A stretch of DNA of 43,746 bases from UBA6821 sp044236545. GTDB taxonomy: Bacteria > Verrucomicrobiota > Verrucomicrobiia > Chthoniobacterales > UBA6821. The stretch's first letter is position 1. Every line of letters begins with the position of its first letter. Shown here piece after piece: positions 6,420-15,297 of this stretch. Under the pieces are notes generated by a model. The model saw nothing but the letters and a program-made list of their open reading frames with translations. It was not told where the DNA came from and did no database searches. The position numbers were made by a program, and so were the translations under genes. Where the stretch lies: contig JBIIGI010000011.1 in the NCBI GenBank assembly GCA_044236545.1, positions 1 through 43,746 of the forward strand, read 5' to 3'.

Positions 6420-9320
6420 ATGAATGCGGAAAAGGCTCCCTCACCCGTCCCCGCCGGCATGACTCTCTCGGTGGCGGCCTGTGGGTATCAAGGGTGCCTG
6501 TTGGAACTGATCGTCGGTGCCGTGATGGTCATGACAGGTGCCTTCGTGCTTGCGGGTTGGTTGCTGGGCGTCATTCCCCTGACGACACTGGTTCCGGGAA
6601 GCATCGCCACGAAGTTCAACATGGCGCTCGCCTTCATCCTCTGCGGCGCCGCTCTTATCCTGCTGCAGGTGCGCGCCGGGTGGGGGGTCTCCCTCTCGCG
6701 TCTCTGCTCACTGACCGCGTGGGGGATCGGCCTGATTTCGCTGCTGGAGCACCTGATGGGTCTCAGGATAGGCATCGACGAGTTTTTCGTGAGGGACACC
6801 ACTGGTGGCGTCAGCCCGATGGCGGGCCTGATGGGCCTTCCCACGGCGATCGGATTCCTGTTGGGTGCGGGGGCGGTGTTGCTGATGGGCTTTGCTCCCG
6901 TGAAATCGGGCGCCCGGTGGCCCGATTGGTTCCGCTGGATCATCGGTTCACTGGGGGTGCTGCTGATCTTCAGCAGCGGCATGGCGTTCATCGGGAATTT
7001 CTCCAGCGATTTTGCACCCAAGCCTTTGGGGATTTATTGGACCACGTCGGTTCCCTCGGTCGCGCTCTTCACCCTGCTTGCCGGGGCGATCCTCTATCGA
7101 GTTTGGTCCGAGGGAGGGGATGCATGGGTTCTCACGCTCTGGATCACTGCCGCGCTTGCGCTGATGATGGCCCTGCTTCTCGGTATCGCCACGCTCTCGG
7201 TGCGAAGCACAAGAGGGTTGATCGCGAGCACCCGATACGTGGAGAACTCAGGCACCCTGATCGCCTCCCTGTCGAAACTGCTGGCTGATCTGAATCAGCA
7301 GCAGATTGATTTCCAAATCGCCATCCTCACTGGTGAGAAGCGCTTGTTGCAGAATCATGAGAGGGAGATCTCCAGAGAGCTGGATGAGATTGAATCCCTC
7401 TGCCTTCAGGCCGAGCATTCCAGCACCCACGTTCAACGGATCCAAGAGATCAGGGAACATGTCCTGCAATGGACGGGGTTCCGGGAGAGGGCGCTGGCCA
7501 CGTATGAATATTCAGGGATCGATGCGGCAACCCGGGTAATCCGCACCCGCGAGGGTATCGAGTTGATGGATCGGATCCGTTTCTTGCTGAGAGCGTCCGT
7601 CGCGGAGGAGGAGCGCATGATGACAGATCATCTGGAAGATGAGATGACATCCAGCAGGAGGGCCCTGGGCCTCGTGCCCGCATCCCTGCTCGTGCTCTGG
7701 CTCCTTCTGGGCAGCGGCACCCTGCTCCTCAACCAGGAAAGCGCCAGCCGCCAGCATGCCGACGAGGGACTGCGGAGGAAGGATACGCTCCTCGGTCTGG
7801 CGCTGGAGGCGGGGAAAATCGGCTACTGGGAGATGGATTTTCAGACCCGCATTGTGCGGCCCTCGGCAAGGATCTCTCAGATCATGTGCCTCGCCGCGCC
7901 GCCCGCGGTATTCACGCCTGAGGCATTCCTTCAGCATGTTCATCCGAGTGATCGGGATCGCGTCTCCGGTGGTCTGGAGAAGTTGGCCGCCACGGGCGGG
8001 GACTCCTATCTGGAATGCCGCATCAACCGCTCCGACGGCACCATCGGATGGCTCGCGATCTGGGGAAGAGTCCAGCGGGATGAGTCGGGGAAGAGCATCA
8101 CACTGGCCGGAGTGGGCTTCGACCGGACCGAAGAGGTTCAGGCCAATCAAAAACTCACGATCAGCGAAACCCGCCTCCGCCTGGCCACGGAGGCCGCCTC
8201 CATCGGAATCTGGGACTGGAATCTCACCAACAATGAGGTCACGTGGGATGCCATGATGTTCTCAATCTACGGGATGCCAAGGAGGGGGGAAGGCGTGGTC
8301 GGCTATGAGGACTGGAGGAGCCGCGTCCACCCCGATGATGTTGCTGAACAGGAAGCCTCCCTCCGCAGGACGATCGAGAGCGCTGGCCGTACCCAGCGGG
8401 AGTTCCGGATCATCCGGGCATCCGACGGCACCACGCGGATCATCCGGGCATCCGATGTCGCCATCTCCGGGGAGGGCGGAAAGATAGAGCGCGTGGTCGG
8501 GATCAATCTCGACATCACCGAGACCCTCGGGAGGGTGGAGGAGATCCGTTTCCTCAATGCCAGACTCAGTGAGCGGGCCTCGCAATTGGAGTCCTCCGTG
8601 AATGAGCTCGATGCCTTTTCCTACTCGGTCTCACACGACCTGAGGGCCCCTCTCCGGGCCATCGACGGGTTTTCACGCATCGTCGAGGAGGATTACGCGC
8701 CGAAGCTCGATGAGGAGGGGAGGCGCATGATCGGCGTGATCCGCGGCGAGTCACGGCGTATGTCGCGGCTCATCGACGATCTGCTGGCCTTCTCACGGCT
8801 CAGCCGGCAGAAGATCGAGTCGGAGAGGATCGACATGGGGGCCATGGCCCGGGAGGTCTTTGACGAACTGGCGGCGCTGGAGCCGGACCGCAAGCTGCAC
8901 CTCGACCTGCACCCGATCCCGCCGGCCTTCGGCACGGCGCCAATGATCCGTCAGGTCTGGGTCAACCTGATCGGGAATGCCGTGAAGTTCACCAAGGGAC
9001 GCGAGGTGGCCGAGATCGAGATCGGAGTCGAGGGAGGGGATCCGGGTGAGCAGGTTTATTTCGTCAGGGACAACGGCGCGGGCTTTGACATGCGCTATGC
9101 GGACAAGCTCTTCGGCGTCTTCCAGAGGCTCCACAGCGCCGAGGAGTTTACCGGAACCGGCGTGGGCCTGGCCCTTGTCCAGAGGATCGTCAACCGCCAC
9201 GACGGGCGCGTCTGGGGCGAGGGTGAGGTGGGCAGGGGGGCGACCTTCCGCTTCACCATCCCTAATCCCGGGGAACCATCAGCTGAAATGAACCAACCGA
9301 CAACCACCCGTGCCACATGA
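6420..9320 (+). CDS. Membrane sensor histidine kinase with two PAS domains
   Basis: The 966-residue kinase starts with a polytopic region of about seven hydrophobic segments (residues 25-265). A helical, probably extracytoplasmic, sensor-like segment follows (about 270-415; helices such as LNQQQIDFQIAILTGEKRL resemble CHASE3-type domains), then another transmembrane helix near 420-440. Two PAS_3-type domains (about 455-575 and 580-700) precede the dimerisation and phosphorylation helix SVSHDLRAPLR with phospho-acceptor H739. The ATPase domain has the N box (IGNAVKFTKG), G1 (DNGAGFDM) and G2 (GTGVGLALV). The architecture resembles kinases paired with Rcp1-like receivers. A 20-bp sequence is repeated 30 bp apart inside PAS 2 (8406-8425, 8436-8455). 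The stop overlaps the next start by four bases. Confidence 0.9.
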   Translation: MNAEKAPSPVPAGMTLSVAACGYQGCLLELIVGAVMVMTGAFVLAGWLLGVIPLTTLVPGSIATKFNMALAFILCGAALILLQVRAGWGVSLSRLCSLTAWGIGLISLLEHLMGLRIGIDEFFVRDTTGGVSPMAGLMGLPTAIGFLLGAGAVLLMGFAPVKSGARWPDWFRWIIGSLGVLLIFSSGMAFIGNFSSDFAPKPLGIYWTTSVPSVALFTLLAGAILYRVWSEGGDAWVLTLWITAALALMMALLLGIATLSVRSTRGLIASTRYVENSGTLIASLSKLLADLNQQQIDFQIAILTGEKRLLQNHEREISRELDEIESLCLQAEHSSTHVQRIQEIREHVLQWTGFRERALATYEYSGIDAATRVIRTREGIELMDRIRFLLRASVAEEERMMTDHLEDEMTSSRRALGLVPASLLVLWLLLGSGTLLLNQESASRQHADEGLRRKDTLLGLALEAGKIGYWEMDFQTRIVRPSARISQIMCLAAPPAVFTPEAFLQHVHPSDRDRVSGGLEKLAATGGDSYLECRINRSDGTIGWLAIWGRVQRDESGKSITLAGVGFDRTEEVQANQKLTISETRLRLATEAASIGIWDWNLTNNEVTWDAMMFSIYGMPRRGEGVVGYEDWRSRVHPDDVAEQEASLRRTIESAGRTQREFRIIRASDGTTRIIRASDVAISGEGGKIERVVGINLDITETLGRVEEIRFLNARLSERASQLESSVNELDAFSYSVSHDLRAPLRAIDGFSRIVEEDYAPKLDEEGRRMIGVIRGESRRMSRLIDDLLAFSRLSRQKIESERIDMGAMAREVFDELAALEPDRKLHLDLHPIPPAFGTAPMIRQVWVNLIGNAVKFTKGREVAEIEIGVEGGDPGEQVYFVRDNGAGFDMRYADKLFGVFQRLHSAEEFTGTGVGLALVQRIVNRHDGRVWGEGEVGRGATFRFTIPNPGEPSAEMNQPTTTRAT

Positions 9321-9775
9321 ACAACGAACCTTCCGACATCCTGATCGTCGAGGACAACCAGAACGACGTGCTGCTGACCATCCGCAGCCTCAAGAAGCAC
9401 AAGCTGGCCAACAGCATCATCCATGTCAGCGATGGTCAGGCGGCCATCGACTACCTCTTCGGCGAGGGTTCGCATCAGGGCCGGAACGTGATGGAGCAGC
9501 CGAGGGTCGTGCTGCTCGATCTGAAGCTCCCGAAGCTGGATGGCCTCCAGGTGCTTGCCCGCATCAGGGCGGATCAGCGGACGAAACTGCTGCCCGTCGT
9601 GATCCTTACCTCCTCGCAGGAGGAGAGCGACCTGGTCCAGTCCTACAACCTCGGCGCCAACAGCTACATCGTGAAGCCGGTGGAGTTCGAGAATTTCGCA
9701 AAGTCCATCTACGAGATCGGGCTCTACTGGCTCGTGCTCAACAAGCCCGCGCCGGTGAAAACCTCAACACCATGA
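9317..9775 (+). CDS. Stand-alone response regulator receiver (Rcp1-like)
   Basis: The 152-residue protein is a single receiver domain with no output domain. It shows the acidic pocket EDN near residue 10, phospho-acceptor D68 in VVLLDLKLP, the switch Thr in VILTSSQ and the conserved Lys in YIVKPVEF. The spacing IHVSDGQAAIDYLFGEG is typical of the Rcp1-type single-domain receivers found beside bacteriophytochrome-like and PAS kinases. It sits between the kinase and a receiver-GGDEF-EAL protein with four-base overlaps on both sides. It may therefore act as a phosphate shuttle or competing sink between them, which is an inference. Confidence 0.92.
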   Translation: MNNEPSDILIVEDNQNDVLLTIRSLKKHKLANSIIHVSDGQAAIDYLFGEGSHQGRNVMEQPRVVLLDLKLPKLDGLQVLARIRADQRTKLLPVVILTSSQEESDLVQSYNLGANSYIVKPVEFENFAKSIYEIGLYWLVLNKPAPVKTSTP

Positions 9776-11538
9776 TCAGAAAAACCAGACCCATGCGGAT
9801 CCTCCTGCTGGAGGATTCGGACTTCGATGCGGAACTCGTCATCCGGGAGCTCCGGAAGGGAGGCCTGGACTTCGTCTGGCACCGCGTCCAGACGCAGAAG
9901 GGGTTTGAACTGGCGCTCGACGACTACCACCCCGACCTCATCCTGGCGGATTACAAGCTGCCCGACTACGACGGTGGCCGTGCGATCGCATTCGCCAAGC
10001 AGCACTCCCCCACCGTGCCGGCGATCATCATCACGGGCGCGGTCGGGGAGGACACCGCAGTGGAGCTCTTCAAGAAAGGGGCCACTGACTTCGTGCTCAA
10101 GGACCGGATGTCGGGGCGGTTGGTCGGTGTCGTCGAACGGGCGATCATGGAGGCCGAGAACAGTGTCATCCGAAGACAGGTCGAGGAGCAGCAGGCACAG
10201 CTCAACGCGGAACTCCGCCGTCTCGCCTCCCACGATCCCCTCACCGGGGCGGCCTCGCGGCCCCTCCTGATGGAGAATCTGCAGGAGGCCATCGGTGAGA
10301 TCGATCCGAAGGCACCCGACACGGTCTTCTTCTCCATCAATCTCGACCACTTCAAGGGGGTCAATCTCACCTACGGCTCCGAGATTGGCGATACCATCCT
10401 GGTGGAGACCACCCGGAGGCTCAGCGCTCTCTGCGGCGGCCGGGATCTCGTCGGTAATCTGGGAGGGGACAACTTCTACCTTCTGATCCGCCGTCCCTTT
10501 CTCGAGAAGGAGATGCCCTCCCTGCTGGATGCGATCCGGGAGTGCTTTATCCAGCCATTCCAGATCCGTAATTTCAAGATCGCCGTCGACGCCTCGATCG
10601 GCGGGACGATCCTCAAGACATCGGATGCCACCCTGGCCGATGTCCTCTCCCTGTGCGAGGAGGCGATGCGTCAGGTCAAGAGCAGGAAGCATCACGGCAT
10701 CTTCCTGGCGGATGAAGTCCTCGTCCACGAGATGAAGAGCCGCGGCCTCCTCGACAAGGAGATCCAGAAGGCCGTGGATAACAAGGGTCTCTTCCTGCTC
10801 TTCCAGCCCATCGTGAACCTCGAAACCGGGAGGATCCAGGGGGCGGAGGCTCTCCTGAGGTATCGCCGGGGGGACGGGCTCATCCTGTCCGCCGCGGAGT
10901 TCATGGGGTCCATTGTTCGGACGGCCTCCCTGGTCAAGGTGGACGAACTTGTGATCTCCGACTTCCTTGCCTCCAACAGGGGGCTGATCGATCCGCTGAT
11001 CCGGATGGGGGACTTCCGTCTTTCGTTCAACATCTCTCCCGGCATCCTGGGCAATGTGGGGTATGGCAGGGAAATCCTCTCCCAGATCAAGAAGGCGGGC
11101 GTCCCCCCGAGCACATTCACACTCGAGATCCTGGAGGAGGGGTTGATGCCCACCAACGGCGCGGTGCTTGAAAACCTGAATGTGCTCCAGACGGCGGGGG
11201 TGCAGATAGCCGTGGATGATTTCGGAATCGGCTACAGCAACATGCTCCGGCTTTCCAGGCTCCCCGTCCATGAGCTGAAAATCCCCAGGGAGCTGACCGG
11301 CGGCATCAAGTCGGGTGACACCCGGATGCAAGCCGTGCTCGACACGGTCGTGGGCATTGCCAAAAACCTCGGCATGATGCTTGTCGCCGAGGGGGTGGAG
11401 GATCAGGAGGAGGCCGACTATTTCAGGAGTCTCGGCTGCCAATACGCCCAGGGATACCTCTTTGGGAAGGCGATGACGCTCGAGGAACTCCTCCTCCTGG
11501 TCGAGAAAGGTGAGGCGGCAAAGATACCGGGCGGCTAG
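9772..11538 (+). CDS. Receiver-GGDEF-EAL protein, likely c-di-GMP phosphodiesterase
   Basis: The 588-residue protein begins at the ATG whose ATGA overlaps the previous stop; the open frame upstream is only an out-of-frame read-through of the receiver gene. The receiver domain (8-125) has EDSDFD, phospho-acceptor D60 in LADYKLP and the conserved Lys in VLKD. The GGDEF domain (about 145-310) carries GGDNF at 231-235 instead of GG(D/E)EF and lacks an RxxD inhibitory site, so cyclase activity is doubtful. The EAL domain (about 330-580) keeps E359-A360-L361, an Asn in SFNISPG, DDFGIGYS, a Lys in ELKIP and AEGVED, so phosphodiesterase activity is plausible. The three-gene operon would link membrane sensing to cyclic di-GMP turnover. 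Confidence 0.92.
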   Translation: MIRKTRPMRILLLEDSDFDAELVIRELRKGGLDFVWHRVQTQKGFELALDDYHPDLILADYKLPDYDGGRAIAFAKQHSPTVPAIIITGAVGEDTAVELFKKGATDFVLKDRMSGRLVGVVERAIMEAENSVIRRQVEEQQAQLNAELRRLASHDPLTGAASRPLLMENLQEAIGEIDPKAPDTVFFSINLDHFKGVNLTYGSEIGDTILVETTRRLSALCGGRDLVGNLGGDNFYLLIRRPFLEKEMPSLLDAIRECFIQPFQIRNFKIAVDASIGGTILKTSDATLADVLSLCEEAMRQVKSRKHHGIFLADEVLVHEMKSRGLLDKEIQKAVDNKGLFLLFQPIVNLETGRIQGAEALLRYRRGDGLILSAAEFMGSIVRTASLVKVDELVISDFLASNRGLIDPLIRMGDFRLSFNISPGILGNVGYGREILSQIKKAGVPPSTFTLEILEEGLMPTNGAVLENLNVLQTAGVQIAVDDFGIGYSNMLRLSRLPVHELKIPRELTGGIKSGDTRMQAVLDTVVGIAKNLGMMLVAEGVEDQEEADYFRSLGCQYAQGYLFGKAMTLEELLLLVEKGEAAKIPGG

Positions 11539-11566
11539 CGCGGAAACTTCAAGATCCCCCGCGGCG

Positions 11567-12262
11567 CTACGCCGCCGTGAACCGATCCAGCAGGGCGAAG
11601 AAGCGTTTCTTGGCTGAGTCGAAGAGGGTGAGGTCGGCGAGGATTTCCCCGGGAGTCTGCACGGAGGGTGAGGGCGGTGGCGCGACCCCGGGTTCGGCGA
11701 GGGCCTCGCGGGCCATCTGCTCGGTCCACTCGAGATGAAACTGAAGGCCGAGAACCTGATCGCCGGCCGGTCCCTTCATGAGGAAGGCCTGTTGCTCGGC
11801 GGCCCCGTTCCGCGCGAGTTGCGCGGCTCCCGGCGGCAGGGTGTAGGTGTCGCCGTGCCACTGGAAGGCTGGGAAGGTTCCCTGCCCACCGAACCAGTGG
11901 ACGCCGGCGGTGGTCGGCTCGATGGGCTGCCATCCGAACTCCTTGCAGGTATGGCGGAAAGCCTTCCCTCCCAAGGCATCGGCGAGCAACTGGCAGCCGA
12001 GGCAGAGTCCGAGGATCTTCTTACCCGCCGCCACGGCTTGCCGAAGGTATTCCTTCTCGGCGGCAAGCCAGGGGTGCTTCACCTCGTCGTAAGCTCCCAT
12101 CGGTCCCCCAAGACTGACCAGGAGGTCAAAGGAGCCGACCGGGGGGAGCGGATCTCCTTGGCAGATCAGGCAGGTGATGACGATATGTCCCCGAGCCGCA
12201 GCCCACTCAGTGAGGGAGCCGGGGCCGTCGAGCGGGTCGTGCTGGAGAAGAAGGAGGCGCAT
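11567..12262 (-). CDS. Class I glutamine amidotransferase, GMP-synthase-like
   Basis: The 231-residue protein has the class I amidotransferase triad: nucleophile C87 in GLCLGCQLLADALGG, and H176 and E178 in LQFHLEWTE. The oxyanion-loop phrase SLGGPMGAYD lies near 50-59. It lacks the ATP-pyrophosphatase half of GuaA, so it is one of the free-standing GMP-synthase-like proteins, whose members include gamma-glutamyl peptide hydrolases. The substrate is unknown. It converges with the cyclic di-GMP gene across only 28 bp. Its TAG stop forms the loop of a perfect GCGGCG/CGCCGC hairpin at 11561-11575. Confidence 0.85.
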   Translation of the reverse strand: MRLLLLQHDPLDGPGSLTEWAAARGHIVITCLICQGDPLPPVGSFDLLVSLGGPMGAYDEVKHPWLAAEKEYLRQAVAAGKKILGLCLGCQLLADALGGKAFRHTCKEFGWQPIEPTTAGVHWFGGQGTFPAFQWHGDTYTLPPGAAQLARNGAAEQQAFLMKGPAGDQVLGLQFHLEWTEQMAREALAEPGVAPPPSPSVQTPGEILADLTLFDSAKKRFFALLDRFTAA

Positions 12263-12274
12263 GACTGCTAAAGG

Positions 12275-12460
12275 GTTAAAAACGTTGAAAAGTTAGAATG
12301 GTCAACCGTCTGGTTGCAGCAAAACTGTGGCCAATTAGATATGTTAGAAAATTGGAACATTGGCGGAGTGGATGCCGAGCACGCCATCTTATCTAAGGAA
12401 GCGAGCGCTTCCCTAATCCTGTTTCGTTGTAACGGTTCACCCTTCTCACCTTTTTAACCC
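12275..12460. repeat. Pair of inverted octamer-phased arrays (element D)
   Basis: The left array (12275-12309) has units GTTAAAAAC, GTTGAAAA, GTTAGAATG. The right array (12425-12460), read on the minus strand, has GTTAAAAAG, GTGAGAAGG, GTGAACC, GTTACAAC. Between them, at 12401-12416, is the perfect palindrome GGAAGCGAGCGCTTCC. The element occupies most of the spacer between the divergent amidotransferase and typA genes, so the promoters of both should lie in or next to it. Confidence 0.6.
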
Positions 12461-12525
12461 GCCTGCCCCCTGCCTCGTTGACAGGGGGCGGTTGGCAGGA
12501 GATACTGATCGGCTACTCAAAAGCC

Positions 12526-14355
12526 ATGGATAAAATTCGCAACATCGCCATCATCGCCCACGTCGACCACGGGAAGACCACCCTCGTCGACCAGCTCCTA
12601 AAACAGTCGGGCACCTTCCGCGCCAACGAGGCGAAGGCCACTGAGATCCGTATCATGGATTCCATGGATCTGGAGCGTGAGAAGGGGATCACCATCAAGG
12701 CCAAGAACGCCGCCTTCCAGTGGAACGACTACCACGTCAATATCGTCGACACTCCGGGTCACGCCGACTTCGGCGGCGAGGTGGAGCGCATCATGAAGAT
12801 GGTGGACGGCGTGCTCCTCGTGGTGGACGCCTTCGGCGGCCCGCAGGCCCAGACCAAGTTCGTGCTCAAGAAGGCCCTCGAGAACGGCCTCAAGCCGATC
12901 GTCGTCATCAACAAGATCGACCGTGATAACGCCGATCCCCACAAGGTTCTGGACATGGTGTTCGAGCTCTTTCTGGAGCTCGGTGCGAATGACTCACAAC
13001 TCGACTTCCCAACCGTCTACGCCAGCGCCAAGGCGGGCTTTGCCAAGAACGAGATCGATCAGGAGAGCACCACGATGGAGCCCCTCTACGAGGCGATCGC
13101 GAAGCACATCCCGGCTCCCAAGAAGTCGGATGTCGAGCACTTCCAGATGCTCGTTTCCAACCTCGACTACAGTGATTACCTCGGCCGTATCGCCTTCGGT
13201 CGCATCATCAGCGGCAAGGTGAAGATGGGTGAGCAGGTGGTTGCCATCCACAAGGATGGCACGAAGGAGAAGAAGCCGGTAACCGCGATCTTCGGCCACA
13301 AGGGACTTCAGAAAATCGAGCTTCAGGAAGCAAGCGCCGGTGACATCGTCGGCATCTGCGGTTTCGAGGAGGTCTACATCGGGGAGACCATCACCGATAA
13401 CGATACCCGCGAGCCGCTTGCCTTCGTCGACATCGATCCGCCGACGATCACGATGAAGATCTGCATCAACGACGGACCACTCGTCGGCAAGGAGGGCAAG
13501 CTTGTCACCGCCCGTCAGATCAAGGAGCGCCTGATCCGCGAGACCCGTACCAACGTCTCCATCGAGGTGAAGGAAACTGAGCTTGCCGGACACTTCCAGA
13601 TCAAGGCCCGCGGAGAGATGCAGATCGCCGTCATCGTGGAGCAGATGCGCCGCGAGGGCTTCGAGCTACTCGTCTCCCGTCCCGAGGTCATCTACAAGAG
13701 GGGTGAGGGTGGCAAGCTTCTCGAGCCGATTGAGACCGTCTACGTCGATGTTCCTCCCGATAACCTCGGTGACATCCTTCAGAGCCTCGCCGGACGCAAG
13801 GCCGAGATCGTGAACATGGATCACAAGACCAAGAGCGTCACCGTGCAGGCAGAGGCTCCGACCCGCGGACTCATCGGCTTCGAAACCGATCTGGTCAACC
13901 TCACCAAGGGTGCCGGCATCATGTCCCATATCTTCAAGGAGTACGCCGAGTACAAGGGTGAGATCCCGACCCGAAACAATGGTGTCTTGATCGCCATGGA
14001 AGCCGGTACAGCCATGGCCTACTCGATGGAGAAGATCCAGGAACGCGGTCGTCTCTTCGTCTCTCCGCAGGATGACATCTATGTCGGGATGATCGTGGGT
14101 GAAAACTCCCGTATCGACGACATGCCGGTCAATGTCTGCAAGGCCAAAACCTTGAACAACATGCGTAGCTCCGGTGACGGCAAGGGAGTTTCCCTCTCTC
14201 CGCCGCTCAAGATGAGCCTCGAGCGTTCGCTCGAGTACATCGCTCCCGACGAATACGTCGAGGTGACCCCGCTCAGCATCCGACTCCGCAAGAAGATCCT
14301 CGACGCCACGGCCCGCAAGCGCGCATCGGCAACGCCGGTCGTCGCCGACGAATAA
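12526..14355 (+). CDS. typA: Ribosome-associated translational GTPase TypA/BipA
   Basis: The 609-residue GTPase belongs to the EF-G-like family and assists 50S assembly and stress translation. It starts MDKIRNIAIIAHVDHGKTT, with the P-loop at residues 11-18. G3 is DTPGHADFGGEVERI and G4 is NKIDRDNADP. Domain II, the EF-G III/V-like domains and the TypA-specific C-terminal domain follow (SLERSLEYIAPDEYVEVTP). The frame is open 16 codons further upstream, but the family always starts just before the RNIAIIAHVD motif, so the ATG at 12526 is taken. No close Shine-Dalgarno is seen. Length matches the family. Confidence 0.95.
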   Translation: MDKIRNIAIIAHVDHGKTTLVDQLLKQSGTFRANEAKATEIRIMDSMDLEREKGITIKAKNAAFQWNDYHVNIVDTPGHADFGGEVERIMKMVDGVLLVVDAFGGPQAQTKFVLKKALENGLKPIVVINKIDRDNADPHKVLDMVFELFLELGANDSQLDFPTVYASAKAGFAKNEIDQESTTMEPLYEAIAKHIPAPKKSDVEHFQMLVSNLDYSDYLGRIAFGRIISGKVKMGEQVVAIHKDGTKEKKPVTAIFGHKGLQKIELQEASAGDIVGICGFEEVYIGETITDNDTREPLAFVDIDPPTITMKICINDGPLVGKEGKLVTARQIKERLIRETRTNVSIEVKETELAGHFQIKARGEMQIAVIVEQMRREGFELLVSRPEVIYKRGEGGKLLEPIETVYVDVPPDNLGDILQSLAGRKAEIVNMDHKTKSVTVQAEAPTRGLIGFETDLVNLTKGAGIMSHIFKEYAEYKGEIPTRNNGVLIAMEAGTAMAYSMEKIQERGRLFVSPQDDIYVGMIVGENSRIDDMPVNVCKAKTLNNMRSSGDGKGVSLSPPLKMSLERSLEYIAPDEYVEVTPLSIRLRKKILDATARKRASATPVVADE

Positions 14356-14356
14356 G

Positions 14357-14479
14357 TTGCAGATGGAAGATGGAAGTTGGTAGATAGGAATCAGTCCGGA
14401 TGATCCCTCGACACCGGATTGACTCTTTCCTTTTTTCCACCCCAACTCCCAGCTTCCAACTCCCAATCCCTAATTTCCC
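14357..14479. repeat. Heptamer-phased arrays bracketing typA-yebC spacer
   Basis: The left side (14357-14392) runs in 7-base units GATGGAA, GATGGAA, GTTGGTA, GATAGGA. The right side (14441-14479), read on the minus strand, gives GGGATT-type units AGGGATT, GGGAGTT, GGAAGCT, GGGAGTT. The two arrays face each other and fill the entire spacer between typA and yebC, ending at the yebC start codon. The layout matches the octamer elements but the unit is seven bases and the sequence is different. Confidence 0.5.
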
Positions 14480-15211
14480 ATGGGTCGCCAATGGTTGCTC
14501 GCGAAACGCGAGGTCGCATCACTCAAGAAGTCCAAGTCGACGGGCAAGTTCGTCCGAGAAATCACCATCGCCGCCCGACAGGGAGGCGCGGATCCGGCAA
14601 CGAACTCCCGACTCTTCGCCGCGCTTGAAAAAGCCCGTGCCGAGAGTGTTTCCAAAGACGTCATTGACCGGGCGATCAACAAGGGCGCAGGCATCGGCGG
14701 GGAGAAGGCGGTCATCGACCACATCACCTTCGAGGGATATGCGCCCCACAAGGTGCCCCTGATCGTCGAGGTCTACACCGACAACACCAACCGGACGACG
14801 CCCGAGATCCGCGTCCTCTTCCGCGACGGCCAGCTCGGCGCTCCCGGCAGCAACAAGTTCCTGTTCGATAACGTAGGTCTTGTCGAGGCTTACACGGACA
14901 AGACCGGACTTGATCTCGAGGAGGCCGCCATCGAGGCCGGCGCGAACGAGGTCGAGGCCCTGACCCACGACCAGAACGACGACATTCCCGCCGACAAAAC
15001 CGGTGCCCGCTTCATCACCGACCGCACTGCTACCGCCGCCGTGACCACATGGCTCAAGGACAACGGTTGGAAGGTCGTCACCAGCGAGATCGGCTACGTC
15101 GCCAAGAACTTCCCGACCCTCACCGACGAACAGCGTGCCGAGGCCGGTGAGTTTCTTCAGGCGCTGGAAGAGCACGATGATGTGCATCGCGTCTGGACCG
15201 CGATCAAATAA
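14480..15211 (+). CDS. YebC/PmpR/TACO1 family protein, divergent
   Basis: The 243-residue protein matches the YebC/TACO1 family across its length: REITIAARQGGADPATNSRL (26-45), RAINKGAG, ITFEGYAPHKVPLIVEVYTDN and the C-terminal half with EALEE-type helices. Members bind the ribosome and help translate difficult motifs or act as DNA-binding regulators. The usual start MAGHSKWANIKHRK is replaced by MGRQWLLAKREVASLKKSKS, so the N-terminal basic arm is present but its sequence is unusual. It follows typA on the same strand, another ribosome-linked gene. The ATG has no Shine-Dalgarno. Confidence 0.85.
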   Translation: MGRQWLLAKREVASLKKSKSTGKFVREITIAARQGGADPATNSRLFAALEKARAESVSKDVIDRAINKGAGIGGEKAVIDHITFEGYAPHKVPLIVEVYTDNTNRTTPEIRVLFRDGQLGAPGSNKFLFDNVGLVEAYTDKTGLDLEEAAIEAGANEVEALTHDQNDDIPADKTGARFITDRTATAAVTTWLKDNGWKVVTSEIGYVAKNFPTLTDEQRAEAGEFLQALEEHDDVHRVWTAIK

Positions 15212-15231
15212 CTCTGGTGAGTGCTTTTAGC

Positions 15232-15297
15232 GCGGGGCTATGTTGCTGCGCGTTCGGCGTAGGATAACTACGCCTTCACTTACGCGCCTTGCCCCGC
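15232..15297. repeat. Three-tier nested palindrome downstream of yebC
   Basis: Three concentric inverted repeats are visible: outer GCGGGGC (15232-15238) with GCCCCGC (15291-15297), middle GCGCGT (15248-15253) with ACGCGC (15282-15287), and inner GGCGTAG (15256-15262) with CTACGCC (15268-15274). The structure would fold as a single interrupted hairpin about 66 bases long. There is no T-run after it on either strand, so it is not a standard terminator. It adjoins the first 59-bp direct repeat. Confidence 0.6.

Noticed and set aside
6062..6460. Open frame on the minus strand covering the tRNA-Arg gene
   Set aside because: It reads through a complete tRNA and shows no protein character.
9724..11442. 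572-codon open frame on the minus strand opposite the GGDEF-EAL gene
   Set aside because: The sense strand has complete receiver, GGDEF and EAL domains; the antisense product is Gly/Glu/His-rich without recognisable folds.
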